NCBI GenBank assembly: GCA_016903655.1
Contig: JADQBC010000025.1
Span: 1 to 35,950, forward strand
Direction of reading: 5' to 3'
Length of the DNA: 35,950 nucleotides
Source: Gomphosphaeria aponina SAG 52.96 = DSM 107014
GTDB lineage: Bacteria; Cyanobacteriota; Cyanobacteriia; Cyanobacteriales; Gomphosphaeriaceae
The position numbers and the translations under genes are program-made. Positions 25,552 to 31,774 of the stretch are shown piece by piece; the first letter of the stretch is position 1, and every line of letters starts with the position of its first letter. The notes below the pieces were generated by a model that did no database searches, was not told where the DNA came from, and saw only the letters and a program-made list of their open reading frames with translations.

Positions 25552-26787
25552 TTATTCTGGGGTAAGTACAGTTGCTTCTGGCTCTAATTCTAATTCTGGG
25601 TTGATTGCCAATATTTCCTCACTCATGTTCCCTTCTGTTTCCTGCTCTTCTTTTTTGTTGTATTTTGCCTGATCTTTGATATCGATTTTCCAACCTGTTA
25701 GACGGGCTGCAAGGCGCACGTTTTGTCCTTCTTTCCCGATCGCTAAACTCAGTTGGTCTTCTGCTAGTAACACTTGAGCTTGACGATCTTCTGCATTTAC
25801 GAGCAACACTTCATCTACCCGCGCTGGGCTGAGGGCGTTGGCAATATAGGTTGCTGGATCTGGCGACCAGCGGATGACATCAATTTTTTCTCCCCGCAGT
25901 TCATTGACTACTGCTTGAATCCGTGAACCTCTCGCGCCAATACAAGCTCCTACTGGGTCAACTTCTCTTTCGTAGGTATCTACTGCAATTTTCGTGCGCG
26001 GCCCCACATAACGGGAAGGGGGATTTGCTTCTCTGGCTACTGCTACTATTCTCACAATTCCTTCTTCTATTTCTGGCACTTCATTCTCAAATAAATACAC
26101 TACTAAACCTGCATCTGCTCTAGAAACTACTAGCTGTGGCCCTCTTTGTGTTCCTGAAAGTACTTTTTTTAAGAACACTTTAAAGGTTGAGTTGACTCGA
26201 TAGTTGTCGTTGGGTAATTGTTCCCTTTTTGGTAATTCTGCTTCTACTTCTGATTGACCAAAACCACTACTCACCGCCATAATGGTCGATTGTTTTTCAA
26301 ATCGCATTACTTTTGCTTGTAATACTGTCTCTTCGATTTCTTTAAATTCTTCTTGCACCATTTTTCTGGAAGAATCCCGCAGTTTTTGCAGTAATACTTG
26401 TTTGGTCTGAATTGCTGCCATGCGACCAAATTCTTTTTGCTCTGGGGTTACGTCTAACACTACTTCATCCCCTAGCTGGGCTTCTTTTTCTACTTCTTGC
26501 ACTTCACTTAGGGCGATGTGATGGTCGTTGTTATCTACTTCTTCGACTATTTTTTTCGTTGCCAGAATGCGAAATCCTTCTTCTTCTATATCTAGTTCTA
26601 CTTCAAAATTATCAAAGTATTCTTCTGTAAATTCATGGCGGTTAAGGTTTTTGGAACGGCGATAACGCTCGTACCCTTTGAGTAATGCTTCTCTTAAGGC
26701 ATCTTTAACTGCTGTTTTGGGTAAGTTATTTTTCTCACTTATTTCTTCGATCAGATTTCTCAACCCAGGTAAGTTGATGATTAACAT
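25552..26787 (-). CDS. nusA: Transcription termination/antitermination factor NusA
   Basis: The 411-residue protein binds RNA polymerase and nascent RNA and modulates pausing, termination and antitermination. It has the N-terminal RNA-polymerase-binding domain (LPGLRNLIEEISEKNNLP onward), an S1 domain (about 130-200), and KH1 and KH2 domains with VDPVGACIGARGSRIQAVVNELRGEKIDVI and LSLAIGKEGQNVRLAARLTGWKIDI. It lacks the acidic repeats found in E. coli, the usual cyanobacterial length, and has a short acidic tail. The start ATG follows AAGGAG with a 7-base spacer. It may regulate its own operon. Confidence 0.96.
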   Translation of the reverse strand: MLIINLPGLRNLIEEISEKNNLPKTAVKDALREALLKGYERYRRSKNLNRHEFTEEYFDNFEVELDIEEEGFRILATKKIVEEVDNNDHHIALSEVQEVEKEAQLGDEVVLDVTPEQKEFGRMAAIQTKQVLLQKLRDSSRKMVQEEFKEIEETVLQAKVMRFEKQSTIMAVSSGFGQSEVEAELPKREQLPNDNYRVNSTFKVFLKKVLSGTQRGPQLVVSRADAGLVVYLFENEVPEIEEGIVRIVAVAREANPPSRYVGPRTKIAVDTYEREVDPVGACIGARGSRIQAVVNELRGEKIDVIRWSPDPATYIANALSPARVDEVLLVNAEDRQAQVLLAEDQLSLAIGKEGQNVRLAARLTGWKIDIKDQAKYNKKEEQETEGNMSEEILAINPELELEPEATVLTPE

Positions 26788-26850
26788 AATTTTCTCCTTA
26801 GAATACTTTTCTGTTCTTTGGCTTAGTTTTGAATATAATATAAATATTAT

Positions 26851-26872
26851 ACCCTACGCTTGGGTGTAGGGT
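26851..26872. other. Small hairpin between rimP and nusA
   Basis: ACCCTAC (26851-26857) pairs with GTAGGGT (26866-26872) around an 8-base loop in the 112-bp rimP-nusA gap. On the transcribed minus strand it is followed by AT-rich sequence but no T-run. It could be an RNA processing site or an incidental repeat. Confidence 0.35.
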
Positions 26873-26899
26873 TGCCATTTTTCTGTACTTTTTTTGTCT

Positions 26900-27361
26900 C
26901 TAACGTTCGTCGTCTAGTTGAACTTTGGCGATTAATGCTCGCGGAATGGCGTATTCTCTCCCTTTCAAGTTGAGGACTACTTCTTTTTCTGATCGCTGTT
27001 GCAGTTTTCCTCGCCATTCTTTTTGCTCGAGATCAGGTTCGTATGTGCTAACGATGACACTAAACCCCCTAAACGCCATAAATTCTCTGTCTGTTTTTAG
27101 CTCTCTGTTTGTCCCTGGACTTGAAATTTCAAGTACATAAGCTTCGGGAATTGTTTCTGTGGCATCTAGTTCTTCTTCTATAGCTCGACTCATTTTTTCA
27201 CAGTCGTCTAAACTTGTATCCTGTTCTAAGTTACGAATGAAGATTCTTAGTACTGGTGGTTTTCTGTTCGTCAGGAACACTACCTCAATTACTTCTAAGC
27301 CTAGTTTTTCGCCTATTGGTGTTGCTAAATCAATAATTTTCGGGATCAGAGAATGGGTCAT
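26900..27361 (-). CDS. rimP: Ribosome maturation factor RimP
   Basis: The 153-residue protein is needed for 30S subunit maturation. Family segments are EKLGLEVIEVVFLTNRKPPVLRIFI, the DDCEKMSRAIEEELD stretch, and the motif YVLEISSPGTNRELKTDREFMAFRGF. The C-terminal SH3-like part follows. It is first in the rimP-nusA-ylxR-infB run. A terminator-like hairpin lies 55 bp upstream on the same strand. Confidence 0.95.
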   Translation of the reverse strand: MTHSLIPKIIDLATPIGEKLGLEVIEVVFLTNRKPPVLRIFIRNLEQDTSLDDCEKMSRAIEEELDATETIPEAYVLEISSPGTNRELKTDREFMAFRGFSVIVSTYEPDLEQKEWRGKLQQRSEKEVVLNLKGREYAIPRALIAKVQLDDER

Positions 27362-27415
27362 ATCGTCTTCTTGAAAGCCAATGTCTTGCTAATCGCGCTG
27401 ATCTATTATGCCAAT

Positions 27416-27437
27416 AAAAAAAGCGGGTGAAACCCAC
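27416..27437 (-). terminator. Terminator hairpin in the rimP leader (possible attenuator)
   Basis: Read on the minus strand, GTGGGT (from 27437) pairs with ACCCGC around TTC, then seven T residues follow (to 27416). It has the full form of a rho-independent terminator and points towards rimP, whose ATG is at 27361. A longer alternative pairing upstream (GCTAC with GTAGC) precedes it. Either it ends a transcript from upstream or it attenuates the rimP-nusA-infB operon. Confidence 0.65.
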
Positions 27438-27688
27438 TTGCTACAGAGATTTCTAAATTTTTGCCCTAATAGTAGCTTCTGCTCTATTCTAGCATCATGA
27501 GTGAGATTTTGCTGGCAGCCAAACTCTCTTGAGATAATTTGGGATGGAAAAACTTTATTCATTTTTTGAACAATTTTTGACAAGTATCCTCAAACATGGA
27601 CACAAGCAGAGGACTTCACATCGTACCCAAGCTCAGTTATAATAGAAAATGTCTGGGCATAGACAGGTCTGCCATTTAGCTAGTTATT

Positions 27689-27744
27689 GTGCAAGCAAAA
27701 ACCTCACTAAAGTTTAGTAAACTTTAGCAAACCTTCACTTGCAC
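27689..27744. promoter_or_regulatory. Nested palindrome (operator or transposon-end hairpin)
   Basis: The outer arms GTGCAAG (27689-27695) and CTTGCAC (27738-27744) are complementary. Inside them CTAAAGTTTA (27707-27716) and TAAACTTTAG (27718-27727) form a perfect 10-bp inverted repeat with one central base. It lies about 30 bp before the structured RNA at 27777. It could be the left-end hairpin of an IS200/IS605-like element or a repressor operator. Confidence 0.55.
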
Positions 27745-27776
27745 CAGATCATTTAACGTTATTTTGGTCATAACAC

Positions 27777-27950
27777 CTACAGGTGCCAGCTTGCTGGCTT
27801 GTAGCTCTGTTGCTAATAGTTAAACAGGTTAGAAGCTAAGGTTTTTTAAGCCAGTGCTACAGCGACAAAGCTATAATAACCGAGCGAGGCTTACTTTAAC
27901 CTGTTTATCGGAGTTTTCAGTATCGGGATGCTCCCGCAAGAAGTTTTAAT
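27777..27950 (+). ncRNA. Structured RNA with pseudoknot, IscB omega-RNA (HEARO)-like
   Basis: Three nested or crossing pairings are visible. A 5' hairpin is CTACA (27777-27781) with TGTAG (27800-27804), enclosing GCCAGC-TT-GCTGGC. A long-range helix pairs TAAACAGGTTA (27821-27831) with TAACCTGTTTA (27897-27907), 11 perfect pairs. TAGCTCTGTTGC (27802-27813) pairs with GCGACAAAGCTA (27862-27873), 10 Watson-Crick pairs plus one G-U and one mismatch; this crosses the long helix, making a pseudoknot. A 3' hairpin CGGGA-TGC-TCCCG (27924-27936) is followed by CAAGAAG. The layout and the 3' segment recall HEARO/omega RNAs, which lie directly upstream of iscB with the guide on their 5' side. No iscB follows; antitoxin remnants do. 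The structure is well supported; the family name is from memory. Confidence 0.55.
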
Positions 27951-27962
27951 TGATGTAAAAAA

Positions 27963-28040
27963 AAAAGACCTGAAATTGCTGAAAGTATTATTGAAGCTGA
28001 AGCTGAATATAAAAGAGGTAAAGTTTTTTTGATAGTTTAG
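27963..28040 (+). pseudogene. Antitoxin-like fragment
   Basis: A reading frame without a start gives KRPEIAESIIEAEAEYKRGK and then a stop at 28038. It looks like the C-terminal part of a small antitoxin-type protein. It begins directly after the structured RNA, where an iscB start would be expected, so sequence was probably replaced here by deletion. The family is uncertain. Confidence 0.35.
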
Positions 28041-28109
28041 CTCAACTATAAAAAACTTGAAAAAATGAGCATTTTAGTTTGATAGTTAAACTAGCTTTTC
28101 AAACTAAAA
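28032..28109. promoter_or_regulatory. Clustered palindromes, toxin-antitoxin operator-like
   Basis: ATAGTT (28032-28037) and AACTAT (28044-28049) form one inverted repeat. TTTTAGTTTG (28072-28081) and CAAACTAAAA (28100-28109) form a perfect 10-bp one enclosing TAGTT-A-AACTA. The shared half-site TAGTT recurs, as in operators bound by ribbon-helix-helix antitoxins, and a CopG/ParD-like fragment starts at 28179. Confidence 0.4.
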
Positions 28110-28178
28110 TTTGAAATTAAACAAAATACTGATTATAAATTATAAATATTAAGGAAATTAGGCACAACTAGATAGGTT

Positions 28179-28273
28179 ATGAATATAGTATTATCACCTA
28201 AACTTGAGCAATTAATTCAAGAAAAAGTAAAGAAGCATTATTACTCCTAGAAAAACGAGAGCTGATAAATTAG
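28179..28273 (+). pseudogene. Broken CopG/ParD-like antitoxin gene
   Basis: An ATG at 28179 after AGG starts MNIVLSPKLEQLIQEKVK, a typical ribbon-helix-helix antitoxin N-terminus. The reading then shifts: the next frame continues EALLLLEKRELIN and stops at 28271. An intact family member would have about a dozen more residues between the parts, so a deletion with frameshift destroyed the gene. Confidence 0.6.
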
Positions 28274-28305
28274 CTGGACATGGAAAGAAATAAAAGAGGG
28301 TAAAG

Positions 28306-28431
28306 TTAGACGAATTTCGCCAATTATGGGAAGGAGAGGAAACAACTGATTTAAAAAGTCCTCAACCTCATTTACATCCAGAAGGAATTTCCATTAGTAA
28401 AGATGCTGATGAACCATTATTATTTACTTAA
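28306..28431 (+). pseudogene. C-terminal fragment of a second small protein
   Basis: An open frame without a start gives LDEFRQLWEGEETTDLKSPQ, then HLHPEGISISKDADEPLLFT and a stop at 28429. The frame just before it is broken by stops. It looks like the intact 3' end of a small gene, perhaps an antitoxin, but I do not recognise the family. Confidence 0.4.
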
Positions 28432-28579
28432 AGTTTGTAGGGTGCCTTAGGCGGATACTTAACAAAAAATTCAATAACCCCACCGAAATTTGAGCCGTAA
28501 CGAACCACCATAACAAAAATCTAAAAACCATCAAATTATTATTAAAAATATAATTCTTTGATAAAGAGGAGAAGTTTTT

Positions 28580-28654
28580 GAAGGTGAGGAGGTTTTTGCA
28601 GAACTCGATCAAGATATTGAAGAAGTTTTAACAGTTAATTCAGGAAAAATGTAG
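28580..28654 (+). pseudogene. C-terminal fragment, antitoxin-like
   Basis: A short frame without a start reads EGEEVFAELDQDIEEVLTVN and stops at 28652. The acidic, helical end is typical of several antitoxin families. The sequence before it is frameshifted. It lies 64 bp before hicB. Confidence 0.3.
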
Positions 28655-28717
28655 ATATGCAAGGTTGACAGCAAAATTATACATAAAATTTCAATCAAGA
28701 TTGATTAAGAGAGAAAA

Positions 28718-28936
28718 ATGAATACTTATACAGCAATTATTAAAGAAGTTGATGGTTGGTGGGTTGGTTGGATTGAAGAAATACCAGGAGTTAACTGTCA
28801 AGAAAAAACCCGTGAAGAGTTAATGGAAAGTTTGAAAATAACTTTAAAAGAAGCTTTGGAATTTAATAAACAAGAAGCGATTAAGGAGGCTGATACTAAT
28901 TATTTTGAAGAAAAAATTGCCATATCTTCGGGCTAA
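28718..28936 (+). CDS. hicB: HicB-family antitoxin
   Basis: The 72-residue protein begins MNTYTAIIKEVDGWWVGWIE and continues EIPGVNCQEKTREELMESLKITLKEAL, the degenerate RNase H-like fold of HicB antitoxins. The start follows GAGAGAAAA. HicB neutralises the HicA mRNA interferase. The downstream hicA lacks its proper N-terminus and overlaps the hicB end in another frame, so this may now be an orphan antitoxin. No separate DNA-binding domain is seen at the C-terminus. Confidence 0.85.
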   Translation: MNTYTAIIKEVDGWWVGWIEEIPGVNCQEKTREELMESLKITLKEALEFNKQEAIKEADTNYFEEKIAISSG

Positions 28937-29084
28937 TGGATGTGAAATGTTGCGAGAAGGGGGAAATCATTCATGGTGGTATAATCCATTGAAAAATAAA
29001 AGAACTGCTATTAGACATAATGAAATTAAAGATGTACTTGCAAGGAAAATTTGCAAAGATGTAGGAATACCTCCTAAAAATTAA
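28917..29084 (+). pseudogene. hicA: Truncated hicA toxin gene
   Basis: The frame gives LRANGCEMLREGGNHSWWYN (from 28926), PLKNKRTAIRHNEIKDVLAR and a stop at 29082. This is the dsRBD-like HicA mRNA interferase with its catalytic His in GGNHSWW. The usual first residues (of the type MKRKDLIKY) are missing, because the hicB 3' end joins directly here; only a TTG at 28917 could start it. The normally conserved Pro before RHNEI is also absent, fitting a 3-bp deletion. It is probably inactive. Confidence 0.75.
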
Positions 29085-29161
29085 TGCTTAGGGAGAGTGC
29101 AAGACTTACACCCCTACAAATTGGCAATTCTCACCTTAAAAATTGGTTTGAGAAACTAACT

Positions 29162-29355
29162 AAAATAACTGCGATATTTTTTATTATTAGTTCGATTAAA
29201 AGGATCTAAACAAAATACCCTCTGTCCCAATTTTTCCCTCGCCATTGCTGTAATTGCCAAGTTTTCTCCTAGATGATCAGTTACAATTACTGATCCTGGA
29301 TATTAAACTCCTTTTCCTGCACCTGGAGGAGCAACTGTTAATAAATTACCGTAAG
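29162..29355 (-). pseudogene. TraG/VirD4 type IV coupling protein fragment
   Basis: On the minus strand a single frame reads SYGNLLTVAPPGAGKGV, a stop at 29302-29304, then YPGSVIVTDHLGENLAITAM, AREKLGQRVFCLDPFNRTNN. This is the Walker A region (APPGAGKG) and the following strand (normally TDPKGEN) of conjugative coupling ATPases. The stop replaces about ten residues between the P-loop and YPGS, so an internal deletion occurred. Nothing else of a conjugation system is present. It points to past carriage of an integrative or plasmid element here. Confidence 0.7.
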
Positions 29356-29370
29356 ATTGCTAGATAATTT

Positions 29371-30894
29371 TCATTTGCCTGGTACATCTGTTATTTGACG
29401 TAATATTCTTGTTTGTTCGAGAAGTTCTTCTACATCTTCTTCTGCTAAACTCTGGACGTAATTAATTTTGATTTCTTCTAAAAAGTCCACGAGCAATGAT
29501 TCTATTCTCTCTAAACTTTCTTGGGTTTTAATTTCTGAAGTCATGGTTTTGCCAAAGTTGTCAATGAGTTTTTCTAACAGTTGGTCAAATTTTGGATCTT
29601 CTTCTATCATGCTACTGAGTGCTTCATGTATTCCTTGATAAATTTGTTTGGCTAGTTGCTCACTGAGGTTTGTTGTTGCTTTTTCCACTCCTGGGAGTTT
29701 TTGCATTCCCTGATATGGTGCCGATTTTTTGACTATTTTGGCGATATTATACTCTAATAAATCTTCTACCTCGGTTCTCACTTTTGGCAATACCTGACTA
29801 ATGGTCATTTTTGCCATGATTTTGACAATTTCTGCTGTTTCGTTGGTATCGTTTATATCTATATATACATTACCTTTACTAATGATTTTGACAATTTCTC
29901 CTTGTCTAATTGCTCCTTGTATCTTACTAATTATTTGCAATAAAATTACTTCGGTTAAGTCTTGAGCTATACTGGCTACAAATCCTTGACTAGTTTGTCT
30001 TTTAATTTGACGCAGATCTATTAAATTTGCCTCATTTAAACGAATTATTACTGGTAAAACTCTCAACCAACGAAATAAGGGAATTAGCAGAAAAATATCG
30101 TACCAGCGCCACAACATTGCATCTAACCAGTTAACTCCTATATGATGACGACTGATATATAATGTACGTCCGAGAAAGTCAACTAGGAAAATGACAAAGA
30201 AGGGAAAGTCAATTAGCCCGAAATTATCAACAAAGTTTCCATTCTCTCCTAGTGGACGGAAATAATTTGCCGCAATTAACGGTCTAATCTTTTGGTTAAA
30301 AAAATTTAACTCTTCTACCGCATTTCTCCTTAAATGTTCTTGAGTCCAAAATTCTCTAAATGCTTCTTTGCCTGAATTTTGTGCGTTGGGCAGATGGCGG
30401 CGCATTCTGTTTTTTATCTTTTCTAAATTCCCTGTTTTATTTGCTAGTTGAAATGGATTATTCGTAATCATTTCTTCGCTGCGATTTCGCAAATCTGCTA
30501 ATATTTTTTCTCCTTCTGGCGAGTTTAAATCTCCGATTTTTGTTTCTAGTTCATCTACTTTTAGCAAATATTCATCTGTCTCTCGATAAGTTTCTATTCC
30601 TTTGATAATGTCATATTTGGTTACGGTTTCACTGACAATTTTGGGGAGAATTTGCCAGGTCATCCCTTTGGACTCTATTGGCCCGATTTTTATGTTCCCT
30701 ACTGTTACTTTTCCCTGTAACCAAAAATCTCGCAGATGTAAGTAGCTAAAATCAAATACAACTAACAGCAGATTGGCTAAGGCAATAATTGCAATCAATT
30801 TGGCTACCCAAATGTTTTTAAACCATAAGTCGAATAGCAACCATAAACTGCTTTTCTTTTTTTGTGTTGGCGATCTTCTTTTTGTAATTGTCAT
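29371..30894 (-). CDS. Conserved membrane protein of unknown function
   Basis: The 507-residue protein has a basic N-terminus (TKRRSPTQKKKSS), a membrane helix near residues 31-52 (VAKLIAIIALANLLLVVF) and a soluble helical loop to about 215. A second hydrophobic region follows (FGLIDFPFFVIFLVDFLGRTLYI; WYDIFLLIPLFRWLRVLPVIIRL), then a long amphipathic helical tail with MQKLPGVEKATTNLSEQLAKQ. The segment RWLRVLPVIIRLNEANLIDLRQIKR resembles the charged helix of ion-channel-like proteins only loosely, and I would not call it a channel. It lies 32 bp after a TetR regulator gene on the same strand, which may control it. Family unknown. Confidence 0.75.
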   Translation of the reverse strand: MTITKRRSPTQKKKSSLWLLFDLWFKNIWVAKLIAIIALANLLLVVFDFSYLHLRDFWLQGKVTVGNIKIGPIESKGMTWQILPKIVSETVTKYDIIKGIETYRETDEYLLKVDELETKIGDLNSPEGEKILADLRNRSEEMITNNPFQLANKTGNLEKIKNRMRRHLPNAQNSGKEAFREFWTQEHLRRNAVEELNFFNQKIRPLIAANYFRPLGENGNFVDNFGLIDFPFFVIFLVDFLGRTLYISRHHIGVNWLDAMLWRWYDIFLLIPLFRWLRVLPVIIRLNEANLIDLRQIKRQTSQGFVASIAQDLTEVILLQIISKIQGAIRQGEIVKIISKGNVYIDINDTNETAEIVKIMAKMTISQVLPKVRTEVEDLLEYNIAKIVKKSAPYQGMQKLPGVEKATTNLSEQLAKQIYQGIHEALSSMIEEDPKFDQLLEKLIDNFGKTMTSEIKTQESLERIESLLVDFLEEIKINYVQSLAEEDVEELLEQTRILRQITDVPGK

Positions 30895-30926
30895 AGTTAA
30901 ATAAAAATCATTGGAAATTATACTGT

Positions 30927-31568
30927 TTAACTTTCTTCTTCTTTGGCTAATACTCCATTGAGAAAAATGTCTGAAATTCCTTCTGCAATTTCTTGTAATG
31001 TTAAGGGGTTTTGCTCCATTATGGTTTCATTGGCAAAACCAGCGATCGCAAACATTCCTAAAAATACTTGGGCGACAATTTTGGGATTCATCTTCCGATA
31101 AATTCCTCTTTCCATTGCTGTTTCAAAAAATGCTTCTGCTACATCTGTCATTTTTTCTATGACTTCCCCTTGAATGCGATCGCGTAATTCTGGATGAAAT
31201 TGGGCTTCTAGAAAACACACTCGCATTAAATCGCTATTTTCCTGTAAATTGAGCATTCGCCGACGCATTACTTGCGCTACTGCTTTGTAACTGCCCATTT
31301 CGCTTAATTCTGTTAATAAATCTGTGAGTATTTCTACCCAGCCTGATGTGGCTACTTCAATTAAAATGGCTTTTTTACTGGAAAAATGGCGAAATATTGT
31401 TGCTTCTGCTACATGAGCTGCGGTCGCTAAATCTTTTGTTGTTGTCCCATCATATCCTTTGTTGGCAAATAACCGCAGTGCCGCTCTTAAGATCCGATTT
31501 TCTGTATCTTTTTCTGAAGATTTATTTGCTACATTTTCTGCTCTCTGTCGCTGACGAAAAACCTGCAT
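30927..31568 (-). CDS. TetR/AcrR-family transcriptional regulator
   Basis: From ATG 31568 the protein has 213 residues. The N-terminal helix-turn-helix domain reads ENRILRAALRLFANKGYDGTTTKDLATAAHVAEATIFRHFSSKKAILIEV, the standard TetR pattern. The ligand-binding half is helical and not specific enough to name an inducer. A GTG seven codons upstream (31589) is an alternative start; AGGAAA lies about 12 bases before the ATG. It is divergent from the M16 operon (about 205 bp between) and directly upstream of the membrane-protein gene, so either may be its target. Confidence 0.92.
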   Translation of the reverse strand: MQVFRQRQRAENVANKSSEKDTENRILRAALRLFANKGYDGTTTKDLATAAHVAEATIFRHFSSKKAILIEVATSGWVEILTDLLTELSEMGSYKAVAQVMRRRMLNLQENSDLMRVCFLEAQFHPELRDRIQGEVIEKMTDVAEAFFETAMERGIYRKMNPKIVAQVFLGMFAIAGFANETIMEQNPLTLQEIAEGISDIFLNGVLAKEEES

Positions 31569-31774
31569 AAAATATATTTTCCTAAACACTCTAGGCTTAT
31601 TTTCTTACAGGCTCTCACTGATCTGGACTGATTCTTAATAGTTCTTTATCTTCTTGAGAAGATATGCTGGAAAAGAACGGTTGATGCCCTCTGATCCCCA
31701 TAACCCCAGTACTAAGCACCAAATAAAAACAATTATTGCTGTTCCCCTTATGTGCTAGGGGTCTCTAGGAATTT

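Noticed and set aside
27389-27583. Minus-strand 64-codon frame upstream of rimP
   Set aside because: It runs through the terminator hairpin and shows no recognisable protein features; a leader RNA is more likely.
27777-27950. 6S RNA, tmRNA or SRP RNA as explanations for the structured RNA
   Set aside because: I see no resume-coding region, no SRP apical motif and not the long single-bubble rod of 6S RNA; the pseudoknot argues against 6S.
28424-28612. Minus-strand 62-codon frame
   Set aside because: It is AT-rich, hydrophobic by composition, without a ribosome binding site, and opposite plus-strand gene remnants.
31590-31774. Gene or RNA between the TetR regulator and the M16 operon
   Set aside because: There is only a divergent intergenic region with a weak CCCCT/AGGGG hairpin at about 31743-31761; no gene is seen.
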